A stretch of DNA of 51,929 nucleotides from a bacterium (GCA_030431515.1 JAUIIX010000014.1:1-51929); one strand, 5' to 3'. Positions 35,080-44,379 are shown, counted from the first letter of the stretch. Program-made: numbers and translations. The notes: generated by a model from the sequence alone, not told the origin.

Positions 35080-38000
35080 ATGTTAAAAATAACAATAATC
35101 ATATTGGTTTTTCTAAATATTTTGTATTCATCAGAATATGAAGAAAACCTATTGAAAGATAAGAATCAAATGATATTAAATTCAGGTAATGAATTTATTT
35201 TAACTCATTTACCATCTCATTATGTAGGAGGCAAATCTCCAGTATTAAAACTTTTGATTTTTTCAGAACATACAACTAATGTCTCTATCCAAGGTGAAAG
35301 CTTTGATAAAAGAATTACTGTCTCTAAAAATAGTGTTAATGAAGTTGATTTGAGTGGTGAAGCTAATTTATATAATAAAAAACCTAATGAACAACCCAAT
35401 CCTAATAGTAACTATAAAAGAAAAGCAGTTTTTATTAAGTCAGTTGAACCTATCACAGTCTATGCAATTACAACAACATCTACTACTTCTGAAGGATATT
35501 ATGTTTTACCAATAAAATCATTAGGAAAAGAGTATTTAATAAATACTTTAGAAGATAAGTCAGATAACATTAATGTTTGGCAACCATCTCAAATAGCTAT
35601 TTTTAGTAGTGAGGATAGAACTGATTGTGAAATTAAATATAATCAAGAAACAAAAAAAATTCAGTTAAACGAAGGTGATGTTTATTTACTTTCGAGTAAT
35701 AACCAAAATAAAGCTTTAGAAAATGTGAGTATTACTTCTGACAAACCAATTGGAGTAATTACAGGAAGTTATTGTGCTAATATTCCTTATGAGAATAGCG
35801 ATTGTGGTTTTATCCAAGAAATGGAGCTACCAACTAACTTATGGGGTAAATCATATCATTTGTCACCTATGAATGAAGATAATTCTAATTGTTACATAAG
35901 CATAACATGTAAAAATAGCGACACAGAGATATTTTTCAATGGTGAACCAATTCATTCATTCACAAAGTCTGGGACTTCGAAATTATTTGGACCATTTGAG
36001 AATGAATATTTATTTATATCAAGTAATAAAGAAATTAGTGTAACTCAATATACTTTTGCAGGAGAAGGTAATTACCCAATGCAAGTTGGATTAATCCCTA
36101 TAAATGAATATCTTAAAGAATTTATATTTTACTCTCCACAAACAAATAATGAAACACATAATTACATAAATCTATGTTATAAATCAGAATATGGAATGCC
36201 ACCATATGATATTAAAATAGGAATTAGCGATGGTGAAGAGTTTAGTTTTACTCCTTTGAGAGTTAAAAATCCAACTATAGGTGTAAAATATACTGACAAT
36301 GGATTAAACTGGTGTTCAGTAAAAATTAAGTTAGAAAAAGATAAAGTTTATAAAATTGTTTCAGACAGTGCTATTGGAGCATATATTTACAATAGTCGAA
36401 GTGAAAATATGCATTTTGGATTTCCTGCCTACTCTACTCAATTTAATACATTTAATTATTATAATTTATTAACTGAAAATATTGATTTTGGTGAGATTTC
36501 TATTAATTCTGACTCAACAATGAAGCTTAACTTACTGAAAAATATTACAGATGATAAAATTGCAATCAAAAATATAACAATTCAAGGTAGTGATAAAGAT
36601 CAGTTAAGTTTATCTTCGAATTATGACAATTTTACTCTAAATTCACAAGCAGATTTAGAAATTGAAATTAAATTAGATGCAAAAAGAATTGGAGTGATAG
36701 ATGCACACTTACAAGTTGAATTTGCAGATATCGATAATATCGAAATTTTTCCAATTAATTCAGAAATAATACTAAATTATGATGACTATTATAAAAAGTT
36801 AGTTAATAAAGTAGATTTTGGAATTGTGTTTACTAAAAAACCAAAGCAATTTGTAGTAGATTATATTGAGAATACTTCAACAGCACCCATAGAAATTTCT
36901 AATATGAATTTAAAAGATAATATAAATGGTAATTTTGACTACGAAATTGAAAAAGATAACTATACACTTCCGAAAGGTGATAAATCGGAAATTAAATTTA
37001 TTTATCAACCCAACAAGTTTGGAAAATCAAATGCATTTTTTGAATTTGAGTTAGCCGAAATTAATAGAACAGACAAAATAGAATTATCAGCCGAATATAG
37101 AAATCCTATTGAAAAAATGACTGACCTTATCGACTTTGGATATATACCTTTGAATCAATCTGAAGAAAAGAATATTGTAATCTTTAAAAATGTTTCTGAC
37201 CAAGACTTTACTCTTGATAAAATAAGTATAATTGGTGATAATAATAATAAATTTGAGATAATTGGCAATACAGAAAACATTTTATCAAAAAAATCAGAAG
37301 AATTATCTATTAACATTAAAGCCACAGGTAAAGAAGTTGGTACAGATAATTCTGCTGTTCTACTTATTGAGTCTTCTGAGATGGATATAGAATTAGAGAT
37401 TGATTTAAAAATGATTGTAATTGGAGAATGCGAAGAACTAACAATTGTCTATCCGAATGGTGGAGAAAACTTCAATAAAGGTGAAGTAATTCCAATAAGA
37501 TGGTGTGGAATATCCAAAGAAGAAGAAGTAAATTTAATGTATAGTTCAAATGGTGGTAATACTTGGGGTAAAATAGCTGAAAAAGTTAAGGGGCATATCT
37601 ATAACTGGATAGTACCTACTGATTCATTAAAGACTGAAAATTTGTTTAAAGTTGAGTATGATTCTGGGGAAGGTGGGAATAGTAGTGTATTAGACACTCA
37701 AAAAATATTCACAAGTAGTTACAATAATTTGTATTCATTTAACATATCAAAAAGTGAAAAATATCTAGCAGCAACATCACTTGGTGGAGGAGCTGGAAAA
37801 AATGATATAATTATAATTGATTTGTTAAATGAAAAAATGAAAAAAATAAATATACCAACATCAGCTGGAAAGAATTATTTGTATAACTCTGTTTATTTTT
37901 CAGATGAAGATGATAACATCATTTATGTCATCACTTATAAAAATTGTTATAAAATAAATCATAATACTAATGAAATTGTACAAGTTTATAATACAATTAA

Positions 38001-39990
38001 GGATTTGAGTTTAATCTATGAAATGTATTTATCACAAGATCAATCAAAAATTTATGTCCAATATGAAAGCAAAATGGTCGCAGTATTTAATGAAAAAGAT
38101 GGGAGTTTAAATGATTTTTTTGAAATACCTGGAAGGATTTTAGACTTTAGTTATGACGGAAAAAAAATACTTTATAACACTGACGAAGGTGTGAACTCAA
38201 AAAGCTATATTTATGACACTAAAACAAAAAAAATTGATACTACATTTAAAAAGATTCTCCTTAGCCCTTACTCACGATTTATAAACAATTCTTATGATGT
38301 TTTATTATGGAGTAGTGGAATTAATGGTCAAATAAATACTAAGTACTTTGATTATAAAAATCAAAAAACAATAGAAATTCCAGAACTTGACTGGGACAAA
38401 GAAAAATATTCAAATTATAAAAGAAAGATTTATGGTTCAATTTCTAAAGATTCAATTTTATATTATGAATCTTTTCTGCTAAAAGGAAAAACTAATGAAA
38501 ATTATAATTATTTACATAAAACTTCAATATTAGATTTACAAAAGATGACAACAAAAGAAATCTCAATTGATTATGGTATTTCTACTTTAGAGCATTATAA
38601 TATTTCGGAGAACAGAATTGTTATAAGTTCTCAATCTACAGTAAAGGTGTATAATAGGTCTGATTTAAAACAATTAAATACATTTAGTTTAGATGCAGGC
38701 TTTTATAAAAGTAAGTTAGAATTAACTAATCAGAACGAAATTGTTTACTTAGAGCCAATCCATGATCCAGATGGGGTATTAACATTTTTAAATGAAAAAT
38801 ACTCAATAAACAATAAAAGAATTGAATCGCAATTCATAACACAAGGTAGCTATAATTATAATCGTACCTTTAATACTGCTAAAACAAAACCTGAATTAGG
38901 TATCTTTATAGCTGGTAATATTAACACCTATTATCAAATTGATTATACAAATATGCAATTAACTGATGTAATTTCGCTACCATTCTTAAATTATGCTGTT
39001 AATATAAATAGTTTCATTTTTTCCTCTGACGATAATTACCTTGCTTTTAATTATACTGGTTATACTGATGATAATTTTAAAGACCCCAAAAATTTATTAT
39101 CAATTTATGATTTAGATAAAAAAGCCATAAAATATAATTTTTTTAAAACAGAAGAAAGTAATGAAGGAGAAGGGCAATATAATGATGGCAGTGTGGAAAA
39201 AAAGATAGACTTTAGTAACGATGTTAAGTTAATTGCATTTTTATATAGTCCGTTAAAATTTAGCGAGGATAGTTGTACTATTTGTGTTTATAGTTTAGAA
39301 TCTGAAGAGAGAATCTTTTATTTAAAACGATTAAATAATGTAAGATACATAGATTTACTTAAAGATGGTACTTTTATTTTGATTAACCATACTTTATATA
39401 ATACATTCACAGGTAAAAAAATATTGGATTTAGAAGGTTTATCTAATTCTAATGGAATTGCTTCAATTGCTGTAAGTCCAAATGAGATTTATGTAGCTGG
39501 TATTGTACCAAAAGAAAGTTTAATAAAAATTTGGGATACTTTTACTGGGAAAAAGGTTTTAGAGATTAATTATGAAGGTAGTCCTGAAAGAGCTTCAATA
39601 ATATTCAGTAAAGATAATAGTACACTTTGCCTTGTTGGTCAATTAGATGAAAGCGCTAAAAATAGAGGTGTTATTTATTACACCCTCGACTTACAATCAG
39701 GTACATACGAATTAATATCCGACCAATCAAATAAATACTTTACAATGAATGGAACAAAAACAGGTGTAGAAGTAGAACAAAACATTAATCATACTGTTTA
39801 TCCAAATCCAAGTTCTGAACTTATTAGAATAAAGGATTACAGCGGTGAGTTTCAAATTATCAATACATTAGGAATAGAAGTGAAACATGGATATTGCAGT
39901 AAAGACTTACCTATTGACATTAGTAATTTGACAACTGGAGTATATCTTATTAAATTAAAAGAAAATACAATTAAATTAATGAAAAGGTAA
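35080..39990 (+). CDS. Giant T9SS surface protein: IgGFc-binding-like, ASH repeats, beta-propeller
   Basis: 1636 residues. Signal peptide (1-18); IgGFc-binding-like domain (about 35-345: KAVFIKSVEPITVYAITTTS, KPIGVITGSYCANIPYENSD, EISVTQYTFAGEGNYPMQVG); three ASH/choice-of-anchor-D Ig-like domains opening at NIDFG (468), VDFG (578) and IDFG (683); a YPNGGENFNKGEVIPIRWCG module (about 791-875); a WD40-like propeller (about 879-1540, SPNEIYVAGIVPKESLIKIW-DTFTGKK); a T9SS sorting domain (about 1573-1636, VYPNPSSELIRI ... GVYLIKLKENTIKLMKR). It is likely a surface adhesin or scaffold. GGGAG precedes the ATG. Its N-terminal and C-terminal domains duplicate those of the gene before it. Confidence 0.87.
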   Translation: MLKITIIILVFLNILYSSEYEENLLKDKNQMILNSGNEFILTHLPSHYVGGKSPVLKLLIFSEHTTNVSIQGESFDKRITVSKNSVNEVDLSGEANLYNKKPNEQPNPNSNYKRKAVFIKSVEPITVYAITTTSTTSEGYYVLPIKSLGKEYLINTLEDKSDNINVWQPSQIAIFSSEDRTDCEIKYNQETKKIQLNEGDVYLLSSNNQNKALENVSITSDKPIGVITGSYCANIPYENSDCGFIQEMELPTNLWGKSYHLSPMNEDNSNCYISITCKNSDTEIFFNGEPIHSFTKSGTSKLFGPFENEYLFISSNKEISVTQYTFAGEGNYPMQVGLIPINEYLKEFIFYSPQTNNETHNYINLCYKSEYGMPPYDIKIGISDGEEFSFTPLRVKNPTIGVKYTDNGLNWCSVKIKLEKDKVYKIVSDSAIGAYIYNSRSENMHFGFPAYSTQFNTFNYYNLLTENIDFGEISINSDSTMKLNLLKNITDDKIAIKNITIQGSDKDQLSLSSNYDNFTLNSQADLEIEIKLDAKRIGVIDAHLQVEFADIDNIEIFPINSEIILNYDDYYKKLVNKVDFGIVFTKKPKQFVVDYIENTSTAPIEISNMNLKDNINGNFDYEIEKDNYTLPKGDKSEIKFIYQPNKFGKSNAFFEFELAEINRTDKIELSAEYRNPIEKMTDLIDFGYIPLNQSEEKNIVIFKNVSDQDFTLDKISIIGDNNNKFEIIGNTENILSKKSEELSINIKATGKEVGTDNSAVLLIESSEMDIELEIDLKMIVIGECEELTIVYPNGGENFNKGEVIPIRWCGISKEEEVNLMYSSNGGNTWGKIAEKVKGHIYNWIVPTDSLKTENLFKVEYDSGEGGNSSVLDTQKIFTSSYNNLYSFNISKSEKYLAATSLGGGAGKNDIIIIDLLNEKMKKINIPTSAGKNYLYNSVYFSDEDDNIIYVITYKNCYKINHNTNEIVQVYNTIKDLSLIYEMYLSQDQSKIYVQYESKMVAVFNEKDGSLNDFFEIPGRILDFSYDGKKILYNTDEGVNSKSYIYDTKTKKIDTTFKKILLSPYSRFINNSYDVLLWSSGINGQINTKYFDYKNQKTIEIPELDWDKEKYSNYKRKIYGSISKDSILYYESFLLKGKTNENYNYLHKTSILDLQKMTTKEISIDYGISTLEHYNISENRIVISSQSTVKVYNRSDLKQLNTFSLDAGFYKSKLELTNQNEIVYLEPIHDPDGVLTFLNEKYSINNKRIESQFITQGSYNYNRTFNTAKTKPELGIFIAGNINTYYQIDYTNMQLTDVISLPFLNYAVNINSFIFSSDDNYLAFNYTGYTDDNFKDPKNLLSIYDLDKKAIKYNFFKTEESNEGEGQYNDGSVEKKIDFSNDVKLIAFLYSPLKFSEDSCTICVYSLESEERIFYLKRLNNVRYIDLLKDGTFILINHTLYNTFTGKKILDLEGLSNSNGIASIAVSPNEIYVAGIVPKESLIKIWDTFTGKKVLEINYEGSPERASIIFSKDNSTLCLVGQLDESAKNRGVIYYTLDLQSGTYELISDQSNKYFTMNGTKTGVEVEQNINHTVYPNPSSELIRIKDYSGEFQIINTLGIEVKHGYCSKDLPIDISNLTTGVYLIKLKENTIKLMKR

Positions 39991-40017
39991 AACTTCAGAA
40001 TAAAGAATTTAACAATC

Positions 40018-40044
40018 AAAGCACCCTATCGGGTGCTTTTTATT
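40018..40044 (+). terminator. Rho-independent terminator, copy 2 of a recurring type
   Basis: AAAGCACCC-TATC-GGGTGCTTTT plus TATTT, 28 bases after the stop of the giant gene. Confidence 0.85.
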
Positions 40045-40064
40045 TCTTAATTAAATATTTAATT

Positions 40065-40199
40065 AGTCAAATCCAAATAACAGATAACTTCAAAACTGAA
40101 CTTGAAAAATTCAACGGAAACTGGAATTTTACACTTAGAGGCGAAATTGAAATTAAAGGTAAAGGACTAATGAATACTTATTTCTTGGATTGGAATTAA
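40065..40199 (+). pseudogene. Class III cyclase C-terminus, orphan fragment
   Basis: Reads SQIQITDNFKTELEKFNGNW, then NFTLRGEIEIKGKGLMNTYF and LDWN with stop TAA at 40197-40199. It is about 80% identical in protein to residues at the window start (IQITENFKSELEKFDGNWNF). Only the last 45 codons remain; upstream is the terminator of the preceding gene, with no start or catalytic domain. Confidence 0.85.
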
Positions 40200-40481
40200 A
40201 AGAAATATTCTAATTATGAAGATTTCAAAATTATAAAAATATATCCAAATCCAGTCGTTGATTCTTATGCTAACATTGAATTAGAGATTTACGAACCAGG
40301 CGAATACACAATCAAGATATTTGATTTACTTGGAAATCAATTATTCCAAAGCAAAGGACATCAAGAATTTGATAGAAATAACATCCAAATAAATCCAAAA
40401 CTTTCTCATTCTGGATTGTATTTCATAAATATCTCAAACGATAAATATGAAATCTCTCAAAAATTCAACTACTTAAAATAA
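40200..40481 (+). pseudogene. Orphan T9SS type A C-terminal sorting domain
   Basis: Directly after the cyclase stop, in the same frame, the sequence reads KIYPNPVVDSYANIELEIYE, PGEYTIKIFDLLGNQLFQSK and SGLYFINISNDKYEISQKFN-YLK, then stop at 40479-40481. This is a complete T9SS sorting domain with no start codon or passenger domain. Confidence 0.85.
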
Positions 40482-40500
40482 GACTTAAAACATATCACAT

Positions 40501-40524
40501 CAAAGCACTCTTAGGGGTGCTTTG
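40501..40524 (+). terminator. Hairpin terminator, copy 3 of a recurring type
   Basis: CAAAGCACTC-TTAG-GGGTGCTTTG, 19 bases after the orphan sorting domain. Its 5' flank and left arm match copy 1 at 33223-33242 for 19 bases. Confidence 0.6.
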
Positions 40525-40527
40525 TTA

Positions 40528-40679
40528 ATGGCGATAGTGATGGAATTGTAAATGGAATGATAGTTGACCCAGGAGGTCCTGCGATTCCAATAACTGCTAA
40601 TATTCCAATTTGAGATTGGTGGTGGGTTTCTCTTTTATTGATTCCAATAATTATCATAGGCTATCGAAAAATCAGTTAA
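40528..40679 (+). pseudogene. Orphan C-terminal surface-anchor fragment
   Basis: One frame reads NGDSDGIVNGMIVDPGGP, AIPITANIPI, a stop codon (40612-40614), then DWWWVSLLLIPIIIIGYRKI-S and a second stop at 40677-40679. The GDSDGxxxGxIVDPGGP block plus a hydrophobic stretch and basic end is typical of the tail of exported proteins with a C-terminal membrane anchor. An in-frame stop breaks it, and no gene precedes it. Confidence 0.6.
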
Positions 40680-41006
40680 CCCATTCAAAACCAAAAATAA
40701 AATTAAGTTGAACAAGAAATTCATTGCCAATAGATATAACACAAATCCTTCCAATCTACATAAGTGGTTGAAGAAGATTGAATCCGATATGTAATTTATC
40801 ATAAGTTCTTCTGATTGAAAGGATCAGGAGACCACGAACTAGCTTTTATCTCCATTATCAAAGATAATTTATATCTGTATAAGATCTAATACATATCACT
40901 ACATATTTAGTATATATGTATGATTAATCATTCATATTTAGTAATTGCAAATACATTTTCTATTTTTGCATGAGATATAATACACAATAACAAATTTATA
41001 AATGAA
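40680..41006. other. Intergenic region before hipBA
   Basis: 327 bases. 40708-40794 carries a 28-codon open end (FIANRYNTNPSNLHKWLKKI-ESDM and stop) that looks like the tail of a DNA-binding or recombinase-type protein but could not be assigned. From 40901 on lie candidate hipBA operators. Confidence 0.4.
40901..40968 (+). promoter_or_regulatory. Candidate hipBA operator/promoter region
   Basis: CATATTTAGTA occurs twice (40902-40912 and 40933-40943). ACATAT faces ATATGT (40901-40919), TGATTAATCA (40921-40930) is a perfect palindrome, and TATTTTTG (40961-40968) fits a Bacteroidota -7 box 38 bases before the hipB ATG. HipB-type antitoxins commonly bind such paired palindromes in their own promoter. 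Confidence 0.45.
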
Positions 41007-41360
41007 ATGAATGATATATCCTACGAAAAATGGAATCTAATATCAGATAAAGGATTATTAGAAGTAATCGGAAATTTTATTAAATGGCACCGATTGAATC
41101 AAAATAAAACTCAAGATGAAGTAGCTGAATCTGCTGGTATTAGCCGTTCGACTCTGAGTCTTCTGGAAAGAGGAGAAAAAGTTAGAATAGACTCTTTCAT
41201 ACAAGTGATACGTGTATTAGACTTGTTGTATATTATGGATATATTTAAAATTGAACAAGAAATCAGTCCAATTGAATATGCCAAGTTAAAGAAAAAGCAA
41301 CGCAAACAAGCATCTCCTAAAAACAATAATAATGAAGAAAAGGAAGATTTAGGATGGTAG
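41007..41360 (+). CDS. hipB: HipB-like XRE-family HTH antitoxin
   Basis: 117 residues. The XRE HTH spans about residues 20-80 (GNFIKWHRLNQNKTQDEVAE, SAGISRSTLSLLERGEKVRI, FIQVIRVLDLL). The Lys/Asn-rich tail (KKKQRKQASPKNNNNEEKED) is probably flexible, as in HipB. It overlaps the hipA start by 7 bases, the usual hipBA arrangement. As the kinase partner is truncated, the antitoxin may now act only as a repressor. Confidence 0.85.
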   Translation: MNDISYEKWNLISDKGLLEVIGNFIKWHRLNQNKTQDEVAESAGISRSTLSLLERGEKVRIDSFIQVIRVLDLLYIMDIFKIEQEISPIEYAKLKKKQRKQASPKNNNNEEKEDLGW

Positions 41361-42289
41361 ATGTAGCTGAAGTAAAAATATGGGGCGAATTGGCTGGAGC
41401 AGTGCGTTGGGATGATATTAAAAAATTAGGGATTTTTGAGTACGATTCTAAATTTATAGAAAAAGCTTGGGACTTGTCACCTATCAAAATGCCAATAAAG
41501 AATGGATCACGAATATATAGTTTCCCAGAATTGAGAATAGGAAGAGGGGAAAAAGAAGATACATTTAAAGGGTTGCCTAGTTTATTGGCAGATTCTTTAC
41601 CTGATAAATATGGGAATAGATTAATAAATACTTGGTTAGTGAGTCAGGGAAGGCAAGAGGATAGTATGAATCCTGTAGAGAAACTTTGTTTTATAGGATC
41701 CAGAGGAATGGGGGCACTTGAATTTGAGCCAGCACAACTTGACAAAAGTAAAAGAAGTAATTCATTAGAAATAGATAGTTTAGTTGAAATTGCAAAAAAG
41801 ATATTAAATGAATGTGAATCTTTCTTAACTAATTTTAGCAGTCATGATGAAAAAGCAATGATAGAAATTCTAAAAATTGGTACTTCAGCTGGTGGGGCAC
41901 GTCCCAAAGCACTAATTGCGTACAATCCAATTTCAAAAGAAGTGAAATCTGGTCAAGGAAATGTTCCAAAAGGATTTGAGCATTGGTTAATAAAATTAGA
42001 TAGTGTAAGTGATGTACAATTTGGCAACAGTAGTGGATGGGGACGAGTAGAATATGCATATTACTTGATGGCGAAAGATTGTGGTATTGAAATCTCTGAA
42101 TCAAAACTATTAGAAGAAAATGGTAGAGCACATTTTATGACAAAGCGATTTGATAGAGAAGGAAACAAAAAACATCATATTCAAACACTATGTGGTTTAC
42201 AGCATTATGATTGCCATTCATATACATTCCTTCACCAATTTTCGTATGACCACCCCAAAACCAACCAATCCAAAAATCATTATATTTGA
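41354..42289 (+). CDS. hipA: HipA-type kinase toxin, C-terminally truncated (probably inactive)
   Basis: 311 residues; full HipA proteins are about 430-440. The N-subdomain (VKIWGELAGAVRW, FEYDSKFIEKAWDLSPIKMP, TFKGLPSLLADSLPDKYGNR) and the start of the kinase fold (GTSAGGARPKALIAYN, FEHWLIKLDS, MTKRFDREGNKKHHIQTLCG) are normal up to GLQHYD near 42211. After that the frame runs 24-26 residues into the antisense of another gene (CHSYTFLHQFSYDHPKTNQS). The catalytic and Mg-binding aspartates of the C-terminal lobe are therefore absent. HipA kinases phosphorylate targets such as GltX to cause dormancy; this one should not be able to. Confidence 0.85.
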   Translation: MVDVAEVKIWGELAGAVRWDDIKKLGIFEYDSKFIEKAWDLSPIKMPIKNGSRIYSFPELRIGRGEKEDTFKGLPSLLADSLPDKYGNRLINTWLVSQGRQEDSMNPVEKLCFIGSRGMGALEFEPAQLDKSKRSNSLEIDSLVEIAKKILNECESFLTNFSSHDEKAMIEILKIGTSAGGARPKALIAYNPISKEVKSGQGNVPKGFEHWLIKLDSVSDVQFGNSSGWGRVEYAYYLMAKDCGIEISESKLLEENGRAHFMTKRFDREGNKKHHIQTLCGLQHYDCHSYTFLHQFSYDHPKTNQSKNHYI

Positions 42290-42422
42290 ATTTTGCAAAT
42301 GTTGTATCTAAAGGATCACCTGTACCGTCTATCACAAAAATCATTTTATCAGGTTCTTTATCTTGAGCATTTAAATAAATTATATTCATTGATATAAATA
42401 TAATAATGAATATGTACTTCAT
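42135..42422 (-). CDS. Secreted protein, 5' part only, fused to hipA antisense
   Basis: Starting at the ATG at 42422 (GGGGGA upstream, one base after the preceding gene's stop), it reads a signal peptide (MKYIFIIIFISMNIIYLNAQ) and a short mature segment KMIFVIDGTGDPLDTTFAKF, then FWGGHTKIGEGMYMNGNH. From about 42211 on it reads the antisense of hipA (NAVNHIVFEYDVFCFLLYQI) until a chance stop. So the gene is cut at the same point as hipA. The original product is not recognised. It was the second gene after the propeller-T9SS gene. Confidence 0.5.
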   Translation of the reverse strand: MKYIFIIIFISMNIIYLNAQDKEPDKMIFVIDGTGDPLDTTFAKFKYNDFWIGWFWGGHTKIGEGMYMNGNHNAVNHIVFEYDVFCFLLYQIALS

Positions 42423-42423
42423 C

Positions 42424-43761
42424 TTACATTCCCCCAATAAATTGATAATTATATGCACCAGAAGAATTATGAACAGTTATAAAATAAGTACCTGCTGTAA
42501 ACTCTTGCTTATTAATATTAATAACTTGCATTGACTGATTAATTGGTATAGTTTGGATAACAGCACCAGTTAAATTACTAATAGTTATTTGATTATCGCC
42601 TTGTTGGGTTTGGATATTGATAAAATTCCCTTCTTCAGAAAACCTTATATCTGGTTCTTGGTTAGTAACGCTGTTAATTATTGGGTCTTCCCAGAAATTG
42701 GAAATGCAAAAAAGTTCATTTTTTCTGAAGAGAGTTTTTGTGTTTGTTTTATTGCTAATCTGAAATCGCCATCCATCTGTATCTTTGCCAGAACTCGAAT
42801 CATACCATAAAGAATTAATATGACCACCGTTAGTTAAATTCCAAGTGCGAGTATCTCTATGATTTGCTATACCAATTTCAGATTGTCCATAAGAAACAAT
42901 TAAATTTCTATTTTCATTTGAAATTAAATTATAAATTAAATTACAATCTAAATTAAGTACGCAGTGTTTAAAACTAAATAACTCTTCTTCAGTATTAGAA
43001 TCATAAGCAAATAAGCCAGAACCAGAAGAAACAAAGAAATAATTACCTTTATCAGAAAGCCAAGCATTTTGAATACGACTTGGTTCAAATTCATCATATA
43101 AATACTCAAATGATTTAACCACTTTACCATTATAAATATTGATTTTGTGCAATTTGTAATCATCATCATACTCTTGTGGAACAGCGTAAATGTGCTGGTT
43201 GTCTTTACTCCAAAATGGTAAATTTCCATATCTACCTAATCCATTATAAAAATTAATTGCTGTAATTGCTTTTTTTGTATCAATGTCAATAATTAAAATA
43301 AGAGATTCATCTATAAACTTATTGTTTTCCTCATAATGGATTGAGCCAGTAATTGCTATTTTATTTCCATCATTAGAAACTGTCATGTTTTCGCCACCAA
43401 CACCGTAAGTATCAGGTAAATTACTTGGTAAAAATATTGAATCAATTAATTCGCCATTATACATATCAAATACTCCAATAAAGCCATTGATATAACTATA
43501 ATAAACATCTTTAATTGGATTTATTGCAGTAAACATACCACGAGTGAAGAAAAGAAATTCTCCCGTATTAGCGTCAATATGATTGATTACCCACCTATCA
43601 TTGGCTAAATCTTCAAATTGTAATAATATCTGCGAATCATCGTGAGAAAAGCCGATTGGGTTTCCCCCAATACCTGATACCCATAGAGTATCTAAATCTA
43701 AGTAATCATTTCCAAATGTTGGGATTATGGAAATAAAAAACAGTATTATAATTGTTTTCAT
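42424..43761 (-). CDS. Secreted beta-propeller protein with T9SS sorting domain
   Basis: 445 residues with a signal peptide (about 1-17). The body is a WD40/YVTN-like propeller (about 25-340: IGFSHDDSQILLQFEDLAND, MTVSNDGNKIAITGSIHYEE, LSDKGNYFFVSSGSGLFAYD). The end (about 370-445: ISNLTGAVIQTIPINQS, EFTAGTYFITVHNSSGAYNY) is a T9SS type A sorting domain. It is a relative of the propeller part of the giant protein at 35.1-40 kb. AAGG precedes the ATG. A now truncated secreted gene follows by one base. Confidence 0.8.
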   Translation of the reverse strand: MKTIIILFFISIIPTFGNDYLDLDTLWVSGIGGNPIGFSHDDSQILLQFEDLANDRWVINHIDANTGEFLFFTRGMFTAINPIKDVYYSYINGFIGVFDMYNGELIDSIFLPSNLPDTYGVGGENMTVSNDGNKIAITGSIHYEENNKFIDESLILIIDIDTKKAITAINFYNGLGRYGNLPFWSKDNQHIYAVPQEYDDDYKLHKINIYNGKVVKSFEYLYDEFEPSRIQNAWLSDKGNYFFVSSGSGLFAYDSNTEEELFSFKHCVLNLDCNLIYNLISNENRNLIVSYGQSEIGIANHRDTRTWNLTNGGHINSLWYDSSSGKDTDGWRFQISNKTNTKTLFRKNELFCISNFWEDPIINSVTNQEPDIRFSEEGNFINIQTQQGDNQITISNLTGAVIQTIPINQSMQVININKQEFTAGTYFITVHNSSGAYNYQFIGGM

Positions 43762-44379
43762 GATGCACCTTTAATATTAATAATTAAAATTTCATTTCAA
43801 CATAAACCCAACGTTTCTGTTGGTAAAGTAACAAACTGATAGTATGAAACTTATCTTTGAGTTAACTCTAAAAGCAATTTAGTAAATATACTTTGTTTTA
43901 CAAAACTCTTCACTAGTGAAGTGTTTTTTTAAAATGATATATCACTTTTTTAAAATCAGTATTTTCACTTAATACAAGTTAATAATTATTTTTATATTTC
44001 CAAAAAATTTGTAATAATTAATCTATGTAATAAAGTCAATCCTATACATAATATGCTTTTTTGATAGATGAATAAATTACATGAAATAATAAATGGTATT
44101 GTAGTAAACCCCAGTTTAAATTGGATATAAAGTAAGCTTAGATAAAGTGATTTATTGGAGTATTCTATAATACATCGTGTAAAATAAATTAAGACATGTT
44201 ACCTTTTAATAAACTATTCTGTTAATTAGAATAATTTGATTTCGCTTATTTCATTCATCTTTGTAATTATGTTATGTAGTGGACACTTTATTAATTCTAT
44301 TTAACAGGGGGTCTAATGAATTTAGTAATTGTAAACTAACAACATAATAGATATACCGAACCCTCAAAATTAATTAAAA
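43762..44379. other. Intergenic region between two minus-strand units
   Basis: 618 bases with no credible gene. CCCAACGTTTCTGTTGG at 43807-43823 and CTTCACTAGTGAAG at 43908-43921 are hairpins. The latter, with flanking A and T runs, may end transcripts coming from the response regulator. The rest is featureless AT-rich DNA. Confidence 0.45.

Noticed and set aside
40708-40794. Transposase/recombinase tail (FIANRYNTNPSNLHKWLKKI)
   Set aside because: Suggestive of a DNA-binding protein end, but too short to assign; mentioned only in the region note.
44270-44300. Insertion sequence end (GTAGTGGACACTTT)
   Set aside because: The word resembles some IS ends, but no inverted partner or transposase remnant was found nearby.
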